Under the pieces are notes generated by a model that saw nothing but the letters and a program-made list of their open reading frames with translations, had not been told where the DNA came from and ran no database searches. Positions 1 through 13,778 of a DNA stretch of 64,000 bases are shown piece by piece (the stretch's first letter is position 1; every line of letters begins with the position of its first letter). The stretch is from Calliopsis andreniformis. Taxonomy: Eukaryota > Arthropoda > Insecta > Hymenoptera > Andrenidae. The translations under genes were made by a program, and so were the position numbers. Location of the stretch: contig NW_027480423.1 of assembly GCF_051401765.1 (NCBI RefSeq), positions 1,116,001 through 1,180,000 of the forward strand. The letters run 5' to 3'.

Positions 1-3000
1 AATTATTCATTTTATACGATGGAAAAGCTGTTGTATTTATATTGTATTTTATGCTTCTGGCGTTGAATTCTAAGGCCCTAGCTATTCGATCTGGTGTAGC
101 AACGCCCTAGAGTGTAGCCTAGGTAGCCCGGAGCGCAGAAATGGCCACTACCTTCACACTGTTTGCAATTATTCCTGTTATACGATGGAAAAACTGTTGT
201 ATTTATATTGTATTTTATGCTTCTGGCGTTGAATTCTAAGGCCCTAGCGATTCGATCTGGAGGAGCAACGCCCTAGAGTGAAGCCTAGGTTGCCCGGAGC
301 GTAGAAATGACCATTACTTTCACACTGTTTGCAATTATTCATTTGATACGATGGAAGAGCAGTTGTATTTATATTGTATTTTATGCTTCTGGCGTTGACT
401 TCTAAGGCCGTAGCTATTCGATGTGGTGGAGCAACGCCCTAGAGTGAAGCCTAGGTCGCCCGGATCGTAGAAATGACCATCATCTTCACATTGTTTGCAA
501 TTATTCAGTTTATACAATGGAAAAGCTGTTGTATTTATATTGTGTTTTATGCTTCTGGCGTTGACTTCTAAGGCCGTAGCTATTCGATGTGGTGGAGAAA
601 CGCCCTAGAGTGAAGCCTAGGTTGCCCAGTACGTAGAAACGAGCATTACTTTGACACTGGTTGTAATTATTCCTGTTATACGATGGAAAAGCTGTTGTAT
701 TTTTATTGTATTTTATGCTTCTGGCTTTGACTTCTAAGGCCGTAGCTATTCGATGTGGGGGGGCAACGCCATAGAGTGAAGCCTAGGTTGCCCGGAACGT
801 AGAAACGACAATTACTTTCACTCTGGTTGCAATCATTCCTGTTATTCGATGGAAAAGCTGTTGGATTTATATTGTATTTTATGCTTCTAGCGTTGACTTC
901 TAAGGACCTAGCTATTCGATCTGGTGGAGCTACGCCCTAGAGTGAAGCCTAGGTTGCCCGGAACGTAAAAATGACCATTACTTTCACACTGTTTGCAATT
1001 ATTCATTTTATACGATGGAAAAGCTGTTGTATTTATATTGTATTTTATGCTTCTGGCGTTGACTGCTAAGGCCGTAGCTATTAGATGTGGTGGAGCAACG
1101 CGCTAGAGTGACGCCTAGGTTGCACGGATCGTAGAAATCATCATTACTTTCACACTGCTTGCAATTATTCCTGTTATAACAATGGAAAAACTGTTGCATT
1201 TTTATTGTATTTTATGCATCTGGCGTTGAATTCTAAGTCCCTAGCTATTCGATCTGGTGGAGCAACGCACTAGGGAGGAGCCTAGGTTGCCCGGAACGTA
1301 GAAATGACGATCACTTTCACACTGTTTGCAATTATTCATTTTATACGATGGAAGAGCTGTTGTATTTATATTGTATTTTATGCATCTGGCGTTGAAGTCT
1401 AAGTCCCTAGCTATTCGATCTGGTGGAGCAACGCCCTATAGCGGAGCCTAGGTTGCCCGGAACGTAGAAATGACCATTACTTTCACACTGTTTGCAATTA
1501 TTCATTTTATACGATGGAAAAGCTGTTGTATTTATATTGTATTTCATGCTTCTGGCGTTGAATTCTAAGGCCCTAGCTATTCGATCTGGTGGAGCAACGC
1601 CCTAGAGTGAAGCCTAGGTTGCCCGGAACGTAGAAATGACCATTACATTCACGCTGTTTGCAACTATTCATTTTATACGATGGAAAAACTGTTGCATCTT
1701 TATTGTATTTTATGCTTCCGGCGTTGACTTGTAAGGCCCTAACTATTCGATCTGGTGAAGCAACGCCGTAGAGTGAAGCCTAGGTTGCCGGGAACGTAGA
1801 AACGACCATTATTTTCACACTGGTTGCAATTATTCCCGTTATACCATGGAAAAACTGTTGTATTTTTAATGTATTTTATGCTTCTTGAGTTGAATTCTAA
1901 GTCCCTAGCTATTCGATCTGGTGGAGCAACGCCCTAGAGTGAAGCCTAGGTTGCCCGGAACGCAGCAATGACCATTACTTTCACACTGGTTGTAATTATT
2001 CCTCTTATACGATGGAAAAACTGTTGCATCTTTATTGTATTTTATGCTTCCGGCGTTGACTTGTAAGGCCCTAACTATTCGATCTGGTGAAGCAACGCCG
2101 TAGAGTGAAGCCTAGGTTGCCGGGAACGTAGAAACGACCATTGTTTTCACACTGGTTGCAATTATTCCTGTTATACCATGGAAAAACTGTTGTATTTTTA
2201 TTGTATTTTATGCTTCTTGAGTTGAATTCTAAGTCCCTAGCTATTCGATCTGGTGGAGCAACGCCCTAGAGTGAAGCCTAGGTTGCCCGGAACGCAGCAA
2301 TGCCCATTACTTTCACACTGGTTGTAATTATTCCTCTTATACGATGGAAAAACTGTTGCATCTTTATTGTATTTTATGCTTCCGGCGTTGACTTGTAAGG
2401 CCCTAACTATTCGATCTGGTGAAGCAACGCCGTAGAGTGAAGCCTAGGTTGCCCGGAACGTAAAAATGACCATCACCTTCACTCTGGTTGCAATTATTCA
2501 TGCTAATCGATGGAAAAACTGTTGCATTTTTATTGCATTTTCTGCTTCTGGTGTTGACGTCTAAGGCTCTCACTCTTCGATCTGGTAGAGCAACGCCCTA
2601 GGGTGAAGCCGAGGTTGCCCGGAACGTAGAAGTGACCATAGCTTTCACACTGGTTGCAATTATACTTTTTATGCGATGGAAAAACTGTTGTATTTATTTT
2701 GTATTTTATGATTCTAACGTTGACTTCTTAGGCCCTAACTATACGCTCTGGTTGACCAACGCCCTAGAGTGAAGCCTAGGTTGCCCGAAACGTAGAAATG
2801 ACCATCACCTTCACTCTGGCTGCAATTACTCCTGTTATACGACGGAAAAACTGCTGTATTTTTATAGCATTTTATGCTTCTGGCGTTGACTTCTAAGGCC
2901 GTAGCTATTCGATGTGGTGAAGTAACGCCCTGGAGTGAAGGCTAGGTTTCCCGGAACGTAGAAACGACCATGACTTTCACACTGTTTGCAATTATTCATT

Positions 3001-3985
3001 TTATACGATGGAAAAGCTGTTGTATTTATATTGTATTTTATGCTTCTGGCGTTGACTTCTAAGGCCGTAGCTATTAGATGTGGTGGAGGAACGCGCTACA
3101 GTGACGCCTAGGTTGCACGGAGCGTAGAAATGACCATTACTTTCAAACTGCTTGCAATTATTCCTGTTATACAATGGAAAAACTGTTGCATTTTTATTTT
3201 ATTTTATGCATCTGGCGTTGAATTCTAAGTCCCTAGCTATTCGATCTTGTGGAGCAACAACCTAGAGCGGAGCCTAGGTTGCCCGGAACGTAGAAATGAC
3301 CATCACTTTCACACTGGTTGCAATTATACCTGTTATAGTATGGAGAAGCTCTTGTATCTTTACTGTATTTTATGCTTCATGCATTGGCTTCTATAGCCAT
3401 ACCTATTCCATCTGGAGCAGCAACGCCCTAGCGTCATGCCTAGGTTGCGCGGAACGTAGATATGACCATAACTTCCACAATGGTTGCTATTACTCATGCT
3501 ACACGATGGAAAGGCTGTTGTATTTATATTGTATTTTATGCATCTGGCGTTGACTTCTAAGGCTGTAGCTATTCGATGTGGTGGAGCAACGCCCTAGAGT
3601 GAATCCTATGTACCTCGGAACGTAGAAATGACCATCATCTCCACACTGTTTGCAATTATTCATTTTATACGATGGAAAAGCTGTGGTATTTATATTGCAT
3701 TTTGTGATTCTGGCGTTGACATCTAAGGCCGTGGTTATTCGATGTGGTGGAGCAACGCCCTAGAGTGAAGCCTAGGTTGCCGGGAACGTAGAAACGACCA
3801 TTACTTTCACACTGGTTGCAATTATTCCTGTTGTACCATGGAAAAACTGTTGTACTTTTATTGTTTTTTATGCTTCTGGCGTTGACTTCTAAGGCCGTAG
3901 CTATTAGATGTGGTGGAGGAACGCGCTAGAGTGACGCCTAGGTTGCACGGAACGTAGAAATGACCATTACTTTCACACTGTTTGC
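1..3985 (+). repeat. Core higher-order unit 1 (24 monomers)
   Basis: The start is arbitrary, set by the window edge. It holds 24 monomers plus one extra base, because a single A is inserted near 1,179 compared with the copy at 20,253 onward. Bases 1-3,144 are matched almost base for base at 20,253-23,395. The monomer block ending at 3,985 contains a marker monomer at 3,296 that also occurs at 6,948, 10,102, 13,089, 15,081, 19,563, 27,530 and 31,679. I use this marker to delimit the units. Confidence 0.8.
1671..2442 (+). repeat. 332-bp dimer repeat (about 2.3 copies)
   Basis: Two monomer types alternate. One carries GCATCTTTATTG plus GCTTCCGGCG and the other carries TATACCATGG plus GCTTCTTGAGTTG. 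GCTTCCGGCG occurs at 1,714, 2,046 and 2,378, exactly 332 bp apart. The same dimer block recurs at about 5,323-6,094, 8,477-9,248, 11,133-11,904, 16,112-16,883, 21,922-22,693 and 23,748-24,519. Confidence 0.82.
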
Positions 3986-6900
3986 AATTATTCATTTTAT
4001 ACGATGGAAAAGCTGTTGTATTTATATTGTATTTTATGCTTCTGGCGTTGAATTCTAAGGCCCTAGCTATTCGATCTGGTGTAGCAACGCCCTAGAGTGT
4101 AGCCTAGGTAGCCCGGAGCGCAGAAATGGCCACTACCTTCACACTGTTTGCAATTATTCCTGTTATACGATGGAAAAACTGTTGTATTTATATTGTATTT
4201 TATGCTTCTGGCGTTGACTGCTAAGGCCGTAGCTATTAGATGTGGTGGAGCAACGCGCTAGAGTGACGCCTAGGTTGCACGGATCGTAGAAATCATCATT
4301 ACTTTCACACTGCTTGCAATTATTCCTGTTATACAATGGAAAAACTGTTGCATTTTTATTGTATTTTATGCATCTGGCGTTGAATTCTAAGTCCCTAGCT
4401 ATTCGATCTGGTGGAGCAACGCACTAGGGAGGAGCCCAGGTTGCCCGGAACGTAGAAATGACGATCACTTTCACACTGTTTGCAATTATTCATTTTATAC
4501 GATGGAAGAGCTGTTGTATTTATATTGTATTTTATGCATCTGGCGTTGAAGTCTAAGTCCCTAGCTATTCGATCTGGTGGAGCAACGCCCTATAGCGGAG
4601 CCTAGGTTGCCCGGAACGTAGAAATGACCATTACTTTCACACTGTTTGCAATTATTCATTTTATACGATGGAAAAGCTGTTGTATTTATATTGTATTTTA
4701 TGCTTCTGGCGTTGACTGCTAAGGCCGTAGCTATTAGATGTGGTGGAGCAACGCGCTAGAGTGACGCCTAGGTTGCACGGATCGTAGAAATCATCATTAC
4801 TTTCACACTGCTTGCAATTATTCCTGTTATACAATGGAAAAACTGTTGCATTTTTATTGTATTTTATGCATCTGGCGTTGAATTCTAAGTCCCTAGCTAT
4901 TCGATCTGGTGGAGCAACGCACTAGGGAGGAGCCTAGGTTGCCCGGAACGTAGAAATGACGATCACTTTCACACTGTTTGCAATTATTCATTTTATACGA
5001 TGGAAGAGCTGTTGTATTTATATTGTATTTTATGCATCTGGCGTTGAAGTCTAAGTCCCTAGCTATTCGATCTGGTGGAGCAACGCCCTATAGCGGAGCC
5101 TAGGTTGCCCGGAACGTAGAAATGACCATTACTTTCACACTGTTTGCAATTATTCATTTTATACGATGGAAAAGCTGTTGTATTTATATTGTATTTTATG
5201 CTTCTGGCGTTGAATTCTAAGGCCCTAGCTATTCGATCTGGTGGAGCAACGCCCTAGAGTGAAGCCTAGGTTGCCCGGAACGTAGAAATGACCATTACTT
5301 TCACGCTGTTTGCAACTATTCATTTTATACGATGGAAAAACTGTTGCATCTTTATTGTATTTTATGCTTCCGGCGTTGACTTGTAAGGCCCTAACTATTC
5401 GATCTGATGAAGCAACGCCGTAGAGTGAAGCCTAGGTTGCCGGGAACGTAGAAACGACCATTATTTTCACACTGGTTGCAATTATTCCCGTCATACCATG
5501 GAAAAACTGTTGTATTTTTATTGTATTTTATGCTTCTTGAGTTGAATTCTAAGTCCCTAGCTATTCGATCTGGTGGAGCAACGCCCTAGAGTGAAGCCTA
5601 GGTTGCCCGGAACGCAGCAATGACCATTACTTTCACACTGGTTGTAATTATTCCTCTTATACGATGGAAAAACTGTTGCATCTTTATTGTATTTTATGCT
5701 TCCGGCGTTGACTTGTAAGGCCCTAACTATTCGATCTGGTGAAGCAACGCCGTAGAGTGAAGCCTAGGTTGCCGGGAACGTAGAAACGACCATTGTTTTC
5801 ACACTGGTTGCAATTATTCCTGTTATACCATGGAAAAACTGTTGTATTTTTATTGTATTTTATGCTTCTTGAGTTGAATTCTAAGTCCCTAGCTATTCGA
5901 TCTGGTGGAGCAACGCCCTAGAGTGAAGCCTAGGTTGCCCGGAACGCAGCAATGCCCATTACTTTCACACTGGTTGTAATTATTCCTCTTATACGATGGA
6001 AAAACTGTTGCATCTTTATTGTATTTTATGCTTCCGGCGTTGACTTGTAAGGCCCTAACTATTCGATCTGGTGAAGCAACGCCGTAGAGTGAAGCCTAGG
6101 TTGCCCGGAACGTAAAAATGACCATCACCTTCACTCTGGTTGCAATTATTCATGCTAATCGATGGAAAAACTGCTGCATTTTTATTGCATTTTCTGCTTC
6201 TGGTGTTGACGTCTAAGGCTCTCACTCTTCGATCTGGTAGAGCAACGCCCTAGGGTGAAGCCGAGGTTGCCCGGAACGTAGAAGTGACCATAGCTTTCAC
6301 ACTGGTTGCAATTATACTTTTTATGCGATGGAAAAACTGTTGTATTTATTTTGTATTTTATGATTCTAACGTTGACTTCTTAGGCCCTAACTATACGCTC
6401 TGGTTGACCAACGCCCTAGAGTGAAGCCTAGGTTGCCCGAAACGTAGAAATGACCATCACCTTCACTCTGGCTGCAATTACTCCTGTTATACGACGGAAA
6501 AACTGCTGTATTTTTATAGCATTTTATGCTTCTGGCGTTGACTTCTAAGGCCGTAGCTATTCGATGTGGTGAAGTAACGCCCTGGAGTGAAGGCTAGGTT
6601 TCCCGGAACGTAGAAACGACCATGACTTTCACACTGTTTGCAATTATTCATTTTATACGATGGAAAAGCTGTTGTATTTATATTGTATTTTATGCTTCTG
6701 GCGTTGACTTCTAAGGCCGTAGCTATTAGATGTGGTGGAGGAACGCGCTACAGTGACGCCTAGGTTGCACGGAGCGTAGAAATGACCATTACTTTCAAAC
6801 TGCTTGCAATTATTCCTGTTATACAATGGAAAAACTGTTGCATTTTTATTTTATTTTATGCATCTGGCGTTGAATTCTAAGTCCCTAGCTATTCGATCTT

Positions 6901-7637
6901 GTGGAGCAACAACCTAGAGCGGAGCCTAGGTTGCCCGGAACGTAGAAATGACCATCACTTTCACACTGGTTGCAATTATACCTGTTATAGTATGGAGAAG
7001 CTCTTGTATCTTTACTGTATTTTATGCTTCATGCATTGGCTTCTATAGCCATACCTATTCCATCTGGAGCAGCAACGCCCTAGCGTCATGCCTAGGTTGC
7101 GCGGAACGTAGATATGACCATAACTTCCACAATGGTTGCTATTACTCATGCTACACGATGGAAAGGCTGTTGTATTTATATTGTATTTTATGCATCTGGC
7201 GTTGACTTCTAAGGCTGTAGCTATTCGATGTGGTGGAGCAACGCCCTAGAGTGAATCCTATGTACCTCGGAACGTAGAAATGACCATCATCTCCACACTG
7301 TTTGCAATTATTCATTTTATACGATGGAAAAGCTGTGGTATTTATATTGCATTTTGTGATTCTGGCGTTGACATCTAAGGCCGTGGTTATTCGATGTGGT
7401 GGAGCAACGCCCTAGAGTGAAGCCTAGGTTGCCGGGAACGTAGAAACGACCATTACTTTCACACTGGTTGCAATTATTCCTGTTGTACCATGGAAAAACT
7501 GTTGTACTTTTATTGTTTTTTATGCTTCTGGCGTTGACTTCTAAGGCCGTAGCTATTAGATGTGGTGGAGGAACGCGCTAGAGTGACGCCTAGGTTGCAC
7601 GGAACGTAGAAATGACCATTACTTTCACACTGTTTGC
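3986..7637 (+). repeat. Core higher-order unit 2 (22 monomers, 3,652 bp)
   Basis: It starts like unit 1. At about 4,215 it jumps to the equivalent of about 1,061, which removes five monomers. It then carries an extra tandem copy of three monomers (4,712-5,209). From about 5,211 to the end it follows unit 1 at an offset of 3,652 bp, with the marker stretch 3,296-3,553 repeated at 6,948-7,205 and coding the same shadow peptide. Confidence 0.8.
4214..5209 (+). repeat. Tandem duplication of a three-monomer block (498 bp x 2)
   Basis: 4,214-4,711 and 4,712-5,209 follow the same series of variant monomers. The series is the GACTGCTAAGG variant, the ATCATCATTACTTTC variant and the GTTGAAGTCTAAG variant. 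The other units carry only one copy of this trimer, so the extra one is probably a local duplication by unequal exchange. Confidence 0.8.
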
Positions 7638-7803
7638 AATTATTCATTTTATACGATGGAAAAGCTGTTGTATTTATATTGTATTTTATGCTTCTGGCGT
7701 TGAATTCTAAGGCCCTAGCTATTCGATCTGGTGGAGCAACGCCCTAGAGTGAAGCCTAGGTTGCCCGGAACGTAAAAATGACCATTACTTTCACACTGTT
7801 TGC
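7638..7803 (+). repeat. Representative satellite monomer
   Basis: A typical full-length monomer. Seen in it: a T/A-rich segment at 7,668-7,689 made of two adjacent 11-mers (TTGTATTTATA then TTGTATTTTAT), a TTCGAT motif, then the dyad and the conserved CCGGAACGTA block. Counting a hand-made consensus gave 33 C, 37 G and 6 CpG in 166 bases, which is 42% G+C and a CpG observed/expected ratio near 0.8. That consensus was made by eye, not by alignment. Confidence 0.85.
7736..7764 (+). repeat. Imperfect dyad inside the monomer (example copy)
   Basis: Left arm GCAAC-GC-CCTAG and right arm CTAGGTTGC are reverse complements apart from three unpaired bases in the left arm, with an 8-base centre. It is the strongest inverted symmetry I see in the monomer and is present in most copies. 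The CCTAGG at its right side is an AvrII site that recurs about every 166 bp. A protein-binding or hairpin role is speculation. Confidence 0.6.
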
Positions 7804-10791
7804 AATTATTCATTTTATACGATGGAAAAGCTGTTGTATTTATATTGTATTTTATGCTTCTGGCGTTGACTGCTAAGGCCGTAGCTATTAGATGTGGTGG
7901 AGCAACGCGCTAGAGTGACGCCTAGGTTGCACGGATCGTAGAAATCATCATTACTTTCACACTGCTTGCAATTATTCCTGTTATACAATGGAAAAACTGT
8001 TGCATTTTTATTGTATTTTATGCATCTGGCGTTGAATTCTAAGTCCCTAGCTATTCGATCTGGTGGAGCAACGCACTAGGGAGGAGCCTAGGTTGCCCGG
8101 AACGTAGAAATGACGATCACTTTCACACTGTTTGCAATTATTCATTTTATACGATGGAAGAGCTGTTGTATTTATATTGTATTTTATGCATCTGGCGTTG
8201 AAGTCTAAGTCCCTAGCTATTCGATCTGGTGGAACAACGCCCTATAGCGGAGCCTAGGTTGCCCGGAACGTAGAAATGACCATTACTTTCACACTGTTTG
8301 CAATTATTCATTTTATACGATGGAAAAGCTGTTGTATTTATATTGTATTTTATGCTTCTGGCGTTGAATTCTAAGGCCCTAGCTATTCGATCTGGTGGAG
8401 CAACGCCCTAGAGTGAAGCCTAGGTTGCCCGGAACGTAGAAATGACCATTACTTTCACGCTGTTTGCAACTATTCATTTTATACGATGGAAAAACTGTTG
8501 CATCTTTATTGTATTTTATGCTTCCGGCGTTGACTTGTAAGGCCCTAACTATTCGATCTGGTGAAGCAACGCCGTAGAGTGAAGCCTAGGTTGCCGGGAA
8601 CGTAGAAACGACCATTATTTTCACACTGGTTGCAATTATTCCCGTTATACCATGGAAAAACTGTTGTATTTTTATTGTATTTTATGCTTCTTGAGTTGAA
8701 TTCTAAGTCCCTAGCTATTCGATCTGGTGGAGCAACGCCCTAGAGTGAAGCCTAGGTTGCCCGGAACGCAGCAATGACCATTACTTTCACACTGGTTGTA
8801 ATTATTCCTCTTATACGATGGAAAAACTGTTGCATCTTTATTGTATTTTATGCTTCCGGCGTTGACTTGTAAGGCCCTAACTATTCGATCTGGTGAAGCA
8901 ACGCCGTAGAGTGAAGCCTAGGTTGCCGGGAACGTAGAAACGACCATTGTTTTCACACTGGTTGCAATTATTCCTGTTATACCATGGAAAAACTGTTGTA
9001 TTTTTATTGTATTTTATGCTTCTTGAGTTGAATTCTAAGTCCCTAGCTATTCGATCTGGTGGAGCAACGCCCTAGAGTGAAGCCTAGGTTGCCCGGAACG
9101 CAGCAATGCCCATTACTTTCACACTGGTTGTAATTATTCCTCTTATACGATGGAAAAACTGTTGCATCTTTATTGTATTTTATGCTTCCGGCGTTGACTT
9201 GTAAGGCCCTAACTATTCGATCTGGTGAAGCAACGCCGTAGAGTGAAGCCTAGGTTGCCCGGAACGTAAAAATGACCATCACCTTCACTCTGGTTGCAAT
9301 TATTCATGCTAATCGATGGAAAAACTGTTGCATTTTTATTGCATTTTCTGCTTCTGGTGTTGACGTCTAAGGCTCTCACTCTTCGATCTGGTAGAGCAAC
9401 GCCCTAGGGTGAAGCCGAGGTTGCCCGGAACGTAGAAGTGACCATAGCTTTCACACTGGTTGCAATTATACTTTTTATGCGATGGAAAAACTGTTGTATT
9501 TATTTTGTATTTTATGATTCTAACGTTGACTTCTTAGGCCCTAACTATACGCTCTGGTTGACCAACGCCCTAGAGTGAAGCCTAGGTTGCCCGAAACGTA
9601 GAAATGACCATCACCTTCACTCTGGCTGCAATTACTCCTGTTATACGACGGAAAAACTGCTGTATTTTTATAGCATTTTATGCTTCTGGCGTTGACTTCT
9701 AAGGCCGTAGCTATTCGATGTGGTGAAGTAACGCCCTGGAGTGAAGGCTAGGTTTCCCGGAACGTAGAAACGACCATGACTTTCACACTGTTTGCAATTA
9801 TTCATTTTATACGATGGAAAAGCTGTTGTATTTATATTGTATTTTATGCTTCTGGCGTTGACTTCTAAGGCCGTAGCTATTAGATGTGGTGGAGGAACGC
9901 GCTACAGTGACGCCTAGGTTGCACGGAGCGTAGAAATGACCATTACTTTCAAACTGCTTGCAATTATTCCTGTTATACAATGGAAAAACTGTTGCATTTT
10001 TATTTTATTTTATGCATCTGGCGTTGAATTCTAAGTCCCTAGCTATTCGATCTTGTGGAGCAACAACCTAGAGCGGAGCCTAGGTTGCCCGGAACGTAGA
10101 AATGACCATCACTTTCACACTGGTTGCAATTATACCTGTTATAGTATGGAGAAGCTCTTGTATCTTTACTGTAATTTATGCTTCATGCATTGGCTTCTAT
10201 AGCCATACCTATTCCATCTGGAGCAGCAACGCCCTAGCGTCATGCCTAGGTTGCGCGGAACGTAGATATGACCATAACTTCCACAATGGTTGCTATTACT
10301 CATGCTACACGATGGAAAGGCTGTTGTATTTATATTGTATTTTATGCATCTGGCGTTGACTTCTAAGGCTGTAGCTATTCGATGTGGTGGAGCAACGCCC
10401 TAGAGTGAATCCTATGTACCTCGGAACGTAGAAATGACCATCATCTCCACACTGTTTGCAATTATTCATTTTATACGATGGAAAAGCTGTGGTATTTATA
10501 TTGCATTTTGTGATTCTGGCGTTGACATCTAAGGCCGTGGTTATTCGATGTGGTGGAGCAACGCCCTAGAGTGAAGCCTAGGTTGCCGGGAACGTAGAAA
10601 CGACCATTACTTTCACACTGGTTGCAATTATTCCTGTTGTACCATGGAAAAACTGTTGTACTTTTATTGTTTTTTATGCTTCTGGCGTTGACTTCTAAGG
10701 CCGTAGCTATTAGATGTGGTGGAGGAACGCGCTAGAGTGACGCCTAGGTTGCACGGAACGTAGAAATGACCATTACTTTCACACTGTTTGC

Positions 10792-13778
10792 AATTATTCA
10801 TTTTATACGATGGAAAAGCTGTTGTATTTATATTGTATTTTATGCTTCTGGCGTTGAATTCTAAGGCCCTAGCTATTCGATCTGGTGGAGCAACGCCCTA
10901 GAGTGAAGCCTAGGTTGCCCGGAACGTAGAAATGACCATTACTTTCACGCTGTTTGCAACTATTCGTTTTATACGATGGAAAAACTGTTGCATTTTTATT
11001 GTATTTTATGCATCTGGCGTTGAATTCTAAGACCCTAGCTATTCGATCTGGTGGAGCAACGCCCTAGAGAGGAGCCTAGGTTGCCCGGAACGCAGCAATG
11101 ACCATTACTTTCACACTGGTTGTAATTATTCCTCTTATACGATGGAAAAACTGTTGCATCTTTATTGTACTTTATGCTTCCGGCGTTGACTTGTAAGGCC
11201 CTAACTATTCGATCTGGTGAAGCAACGCCGTAGAGTGAAGCCTAGGTTGCCGGGAACGTAGAAACGACCATTATTTTCACACTGGTTGCAATTATTCCTG
11301 TTATACCATGGAAAAACTGTTGTATTTTTATTGTATTTTATGCTTCTTGAGTTGAATTCTAAGTCCCTAGCTATTCGATCTGGTGGAGCAACGCCCTAGA
11401 GTGAAGCCTAGGTTGCCCGGAACGCAGCAATGACCATTACTTTCACACTGGTTGTAATTATTCCTCTTATACGATGGAAAAACTGTTGCATCTTTATTGT
11501 ATTTTATGCTTCCGGCGTTGACTTGTAAGGCCCTAACTATTCGATCTGGTGAAGCAACGCCGTAGAGTGAAGCCTAGGTTGCCGGGAACGTAGATACGAC
11601 CATTATTTTCACACTGGTTGCAATTATTCCTGTTATACCATGGAAAAACTGTTGTATTTTTATTGTATGTTATGCTTCTTGAGTTGAATTCTAAGTCCCT
11701 AGCTATACGATCTGGTGGAGCAACGCCCTAGAGTGAAGCCTAGGTTGCCCGGAACGCAGCAATGACCATCACTTTCACACTGGTTGTAATTATTCCTCTT
11801 ATACGATGGAAAAACTGTTGCATCTTTATTGTATTTTATGCTTCCGGCGTTGACTTGTAAGGCCCTAACTATTCGATCTGGTGAAGCAACGCCGTAGAGT
11901 GAAGCCTAGGTTGCCCGGAACGTAAAAATGACCATCACCTTCACTCTGGTTGCAATTATTCATGCTAATCGATGGAAAAACTGTTGCATTTTTATTGCAT
12001 TTTCTGATTCTGGTGTTGACGTCTAAGGCTCTCACTCTTCGATCTGGTAGAGCAACGCCGTAGGGTGAAGCCGAGGTTGCCCGGAACGTAGAAGTGACCA
12101 TAGTTTTCACACTGGTTGCAATTATACTTTTTATGCGATGGAAAAACTGTTGTATTTATTTTGTATTTTATGATTCTAACGTTGACTTCTTAGGCCCTTA
12201 CTATACGCTCTGGTTGACCAACGCCCTAGAGTGAAGCCTAGGTTGCCCGGAACGTAGAAATGACCATCACCTTCACTCTGGTTGCAATTACTCCTGTTAT
12301 ACGACGGAAAAACTGCTGTATTTTTATAGCATTTTATGCTTCTGGCGTTGACTTCTAAGGCCGTAGCTATTCGATGTGGTGAAGTAACGCCCTAGAGGGA
12401 AGGCTAGGTTTCCCGGAACGTAGAAACGACCATGACTTTCACACTGTTTGCAATGATTCATTCTATACGATGGAAAAGCTGTTGTATTTATATTGTATTT
12501 TATGCTTCTGGCGTTGACTTCTAAGGCCGTAGCTATTAGATGTGGTGGAGGAACGCGCTAGAGAGACACCTAGGTTGCACGGAACGTAGAAATGACCATT
12601 ACCTTCACACTGGTTGGAATTATTCCTATTATACGATGGCAAGACTGTTGTATTTTTATTGTATTTTATGCTTCTGGCGTTGAATTCTAAGTCCCTAGCT
12701 ATTCCATCTGGTGGAGCTACGCCCTAGAGTGAAGCCTAGGTTGCCCGGATCGTAGAAATGACCATTACTTTCACACTGTTTGCAATTATTCATTTTATAC
12801 GATGGAAAAGCTGTTGTATTTATATTGTATTTTATGCTTTGGGCGTTGACTTCTAAGGCCCTAGCTATTCGATTTGGTGGAGCAACGCCGTAGAGTGAAG
12901 TCTAGGTTGCCCGAAACGTAGAAATGGCCAGTACTTTGACACTGGTTGCAATTATTCCTGTTATACAATGCAACAACAGTTGTATTTTTATTGAATTTTA
13001 TGCTTCTGGCGTGGACTTCTAAGTCCCTAGCTATTCGATCTGGTGGAGACCTGCATAGAGCGGAGCCTAGGTTGCCCGGAACGTAGAAATGACCATCACT
13101 TTCACACTGGTTGCAATTATACCTGTTATAGTATGGAGAAGCTCTTGTATCTTTACTGTATTTTATGCTTCAGGCATTGGCTTCTATAGCCATACCTATT
13201 CCATCTGGAGGAGCAACGCCCTAGCGTCATGCCTAGGTTGCGCGGAACGTAGATATGACCATAACTTCCACAATGGTTGCTATTACTCATGCTATAGGAT
13301 GGAAAGGCTGTTGTATTTATATTGTATTTTATGCATCTGGCGTTGACTTCTAAGGCTGTAGCTATTCGATGTGGTGGAGCAACGCCCTAGAGTGAATCCT
13401 ATGTACCCCGGAACGTAGAACTGACCATCATCTCCACACTGTTTGCAATTATTCATTTTATACGATGGAAAAGCTGTGGTATTTATATTGCATTTTGTGA
13501 TTCTGGCGTTGACATCTAAGGCCGTGGTTATTCGATGTGGTGGAGCAACGCCCTAGAGTGAAGTGTAGGTTGCCGGGAACGTAGAAACGACCATTACTTT
13601 CACACTGGTTGCAATTATTCCTGTTGTACCATGGAAAAACTGTTGTACTTTTACTGTTTTTTATGCTTCTGGCGTTGACTTCTAAGGCCGTAGCTATTAG
13701 ATGTGGTGGAGGAACGCGCTAGAGTGACGCCTAGGTTGCACGGAACGTAGAAATGACCATTACTTTCACACTGCTTGC
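10792..13778 (+). repeat. Core higher-order unit 4 (18 monomers, 2,987 bp)
   Basis: A different monomer order from units 1-3. 10,792-12,558 is matched at 15,771-17,537 (offset 4,979). About 12,510-14,216 is matched at about 26,951-28,657 (offset 14,441). One monomer is a base short at the GTGGAGACCTGC variant near 13,046, which explains offsets one less than a multiple of 166. Confidence 0.75.

Larger units (their letters stand above)
7638..10791 (+). repeat. Core higher-order unit 3 (19 monomers, 3,154 bp)
   Basis: This is the shortest version of the unit 1/2 layout. The first monomer joins directly to the block equivalent to about 964 in unit 1. The remainder matches unit 2, including the marker at 10,102, which differs by one base within 258 from the marker in units 1 and 2. 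Confidence 0.8.

Noticed and set aside
3296..3553. An 85-codon open frame beginning MTITFTLVA, repeated eight times in the core, and similar 60-118-codon frames on both strands.
   Set aside because: They read through satellite monomers. The period is 1 modulo 3, so each frame passes through all three phases. The frames recur at satellite spacing, have no domain and show no codon-level conservation.
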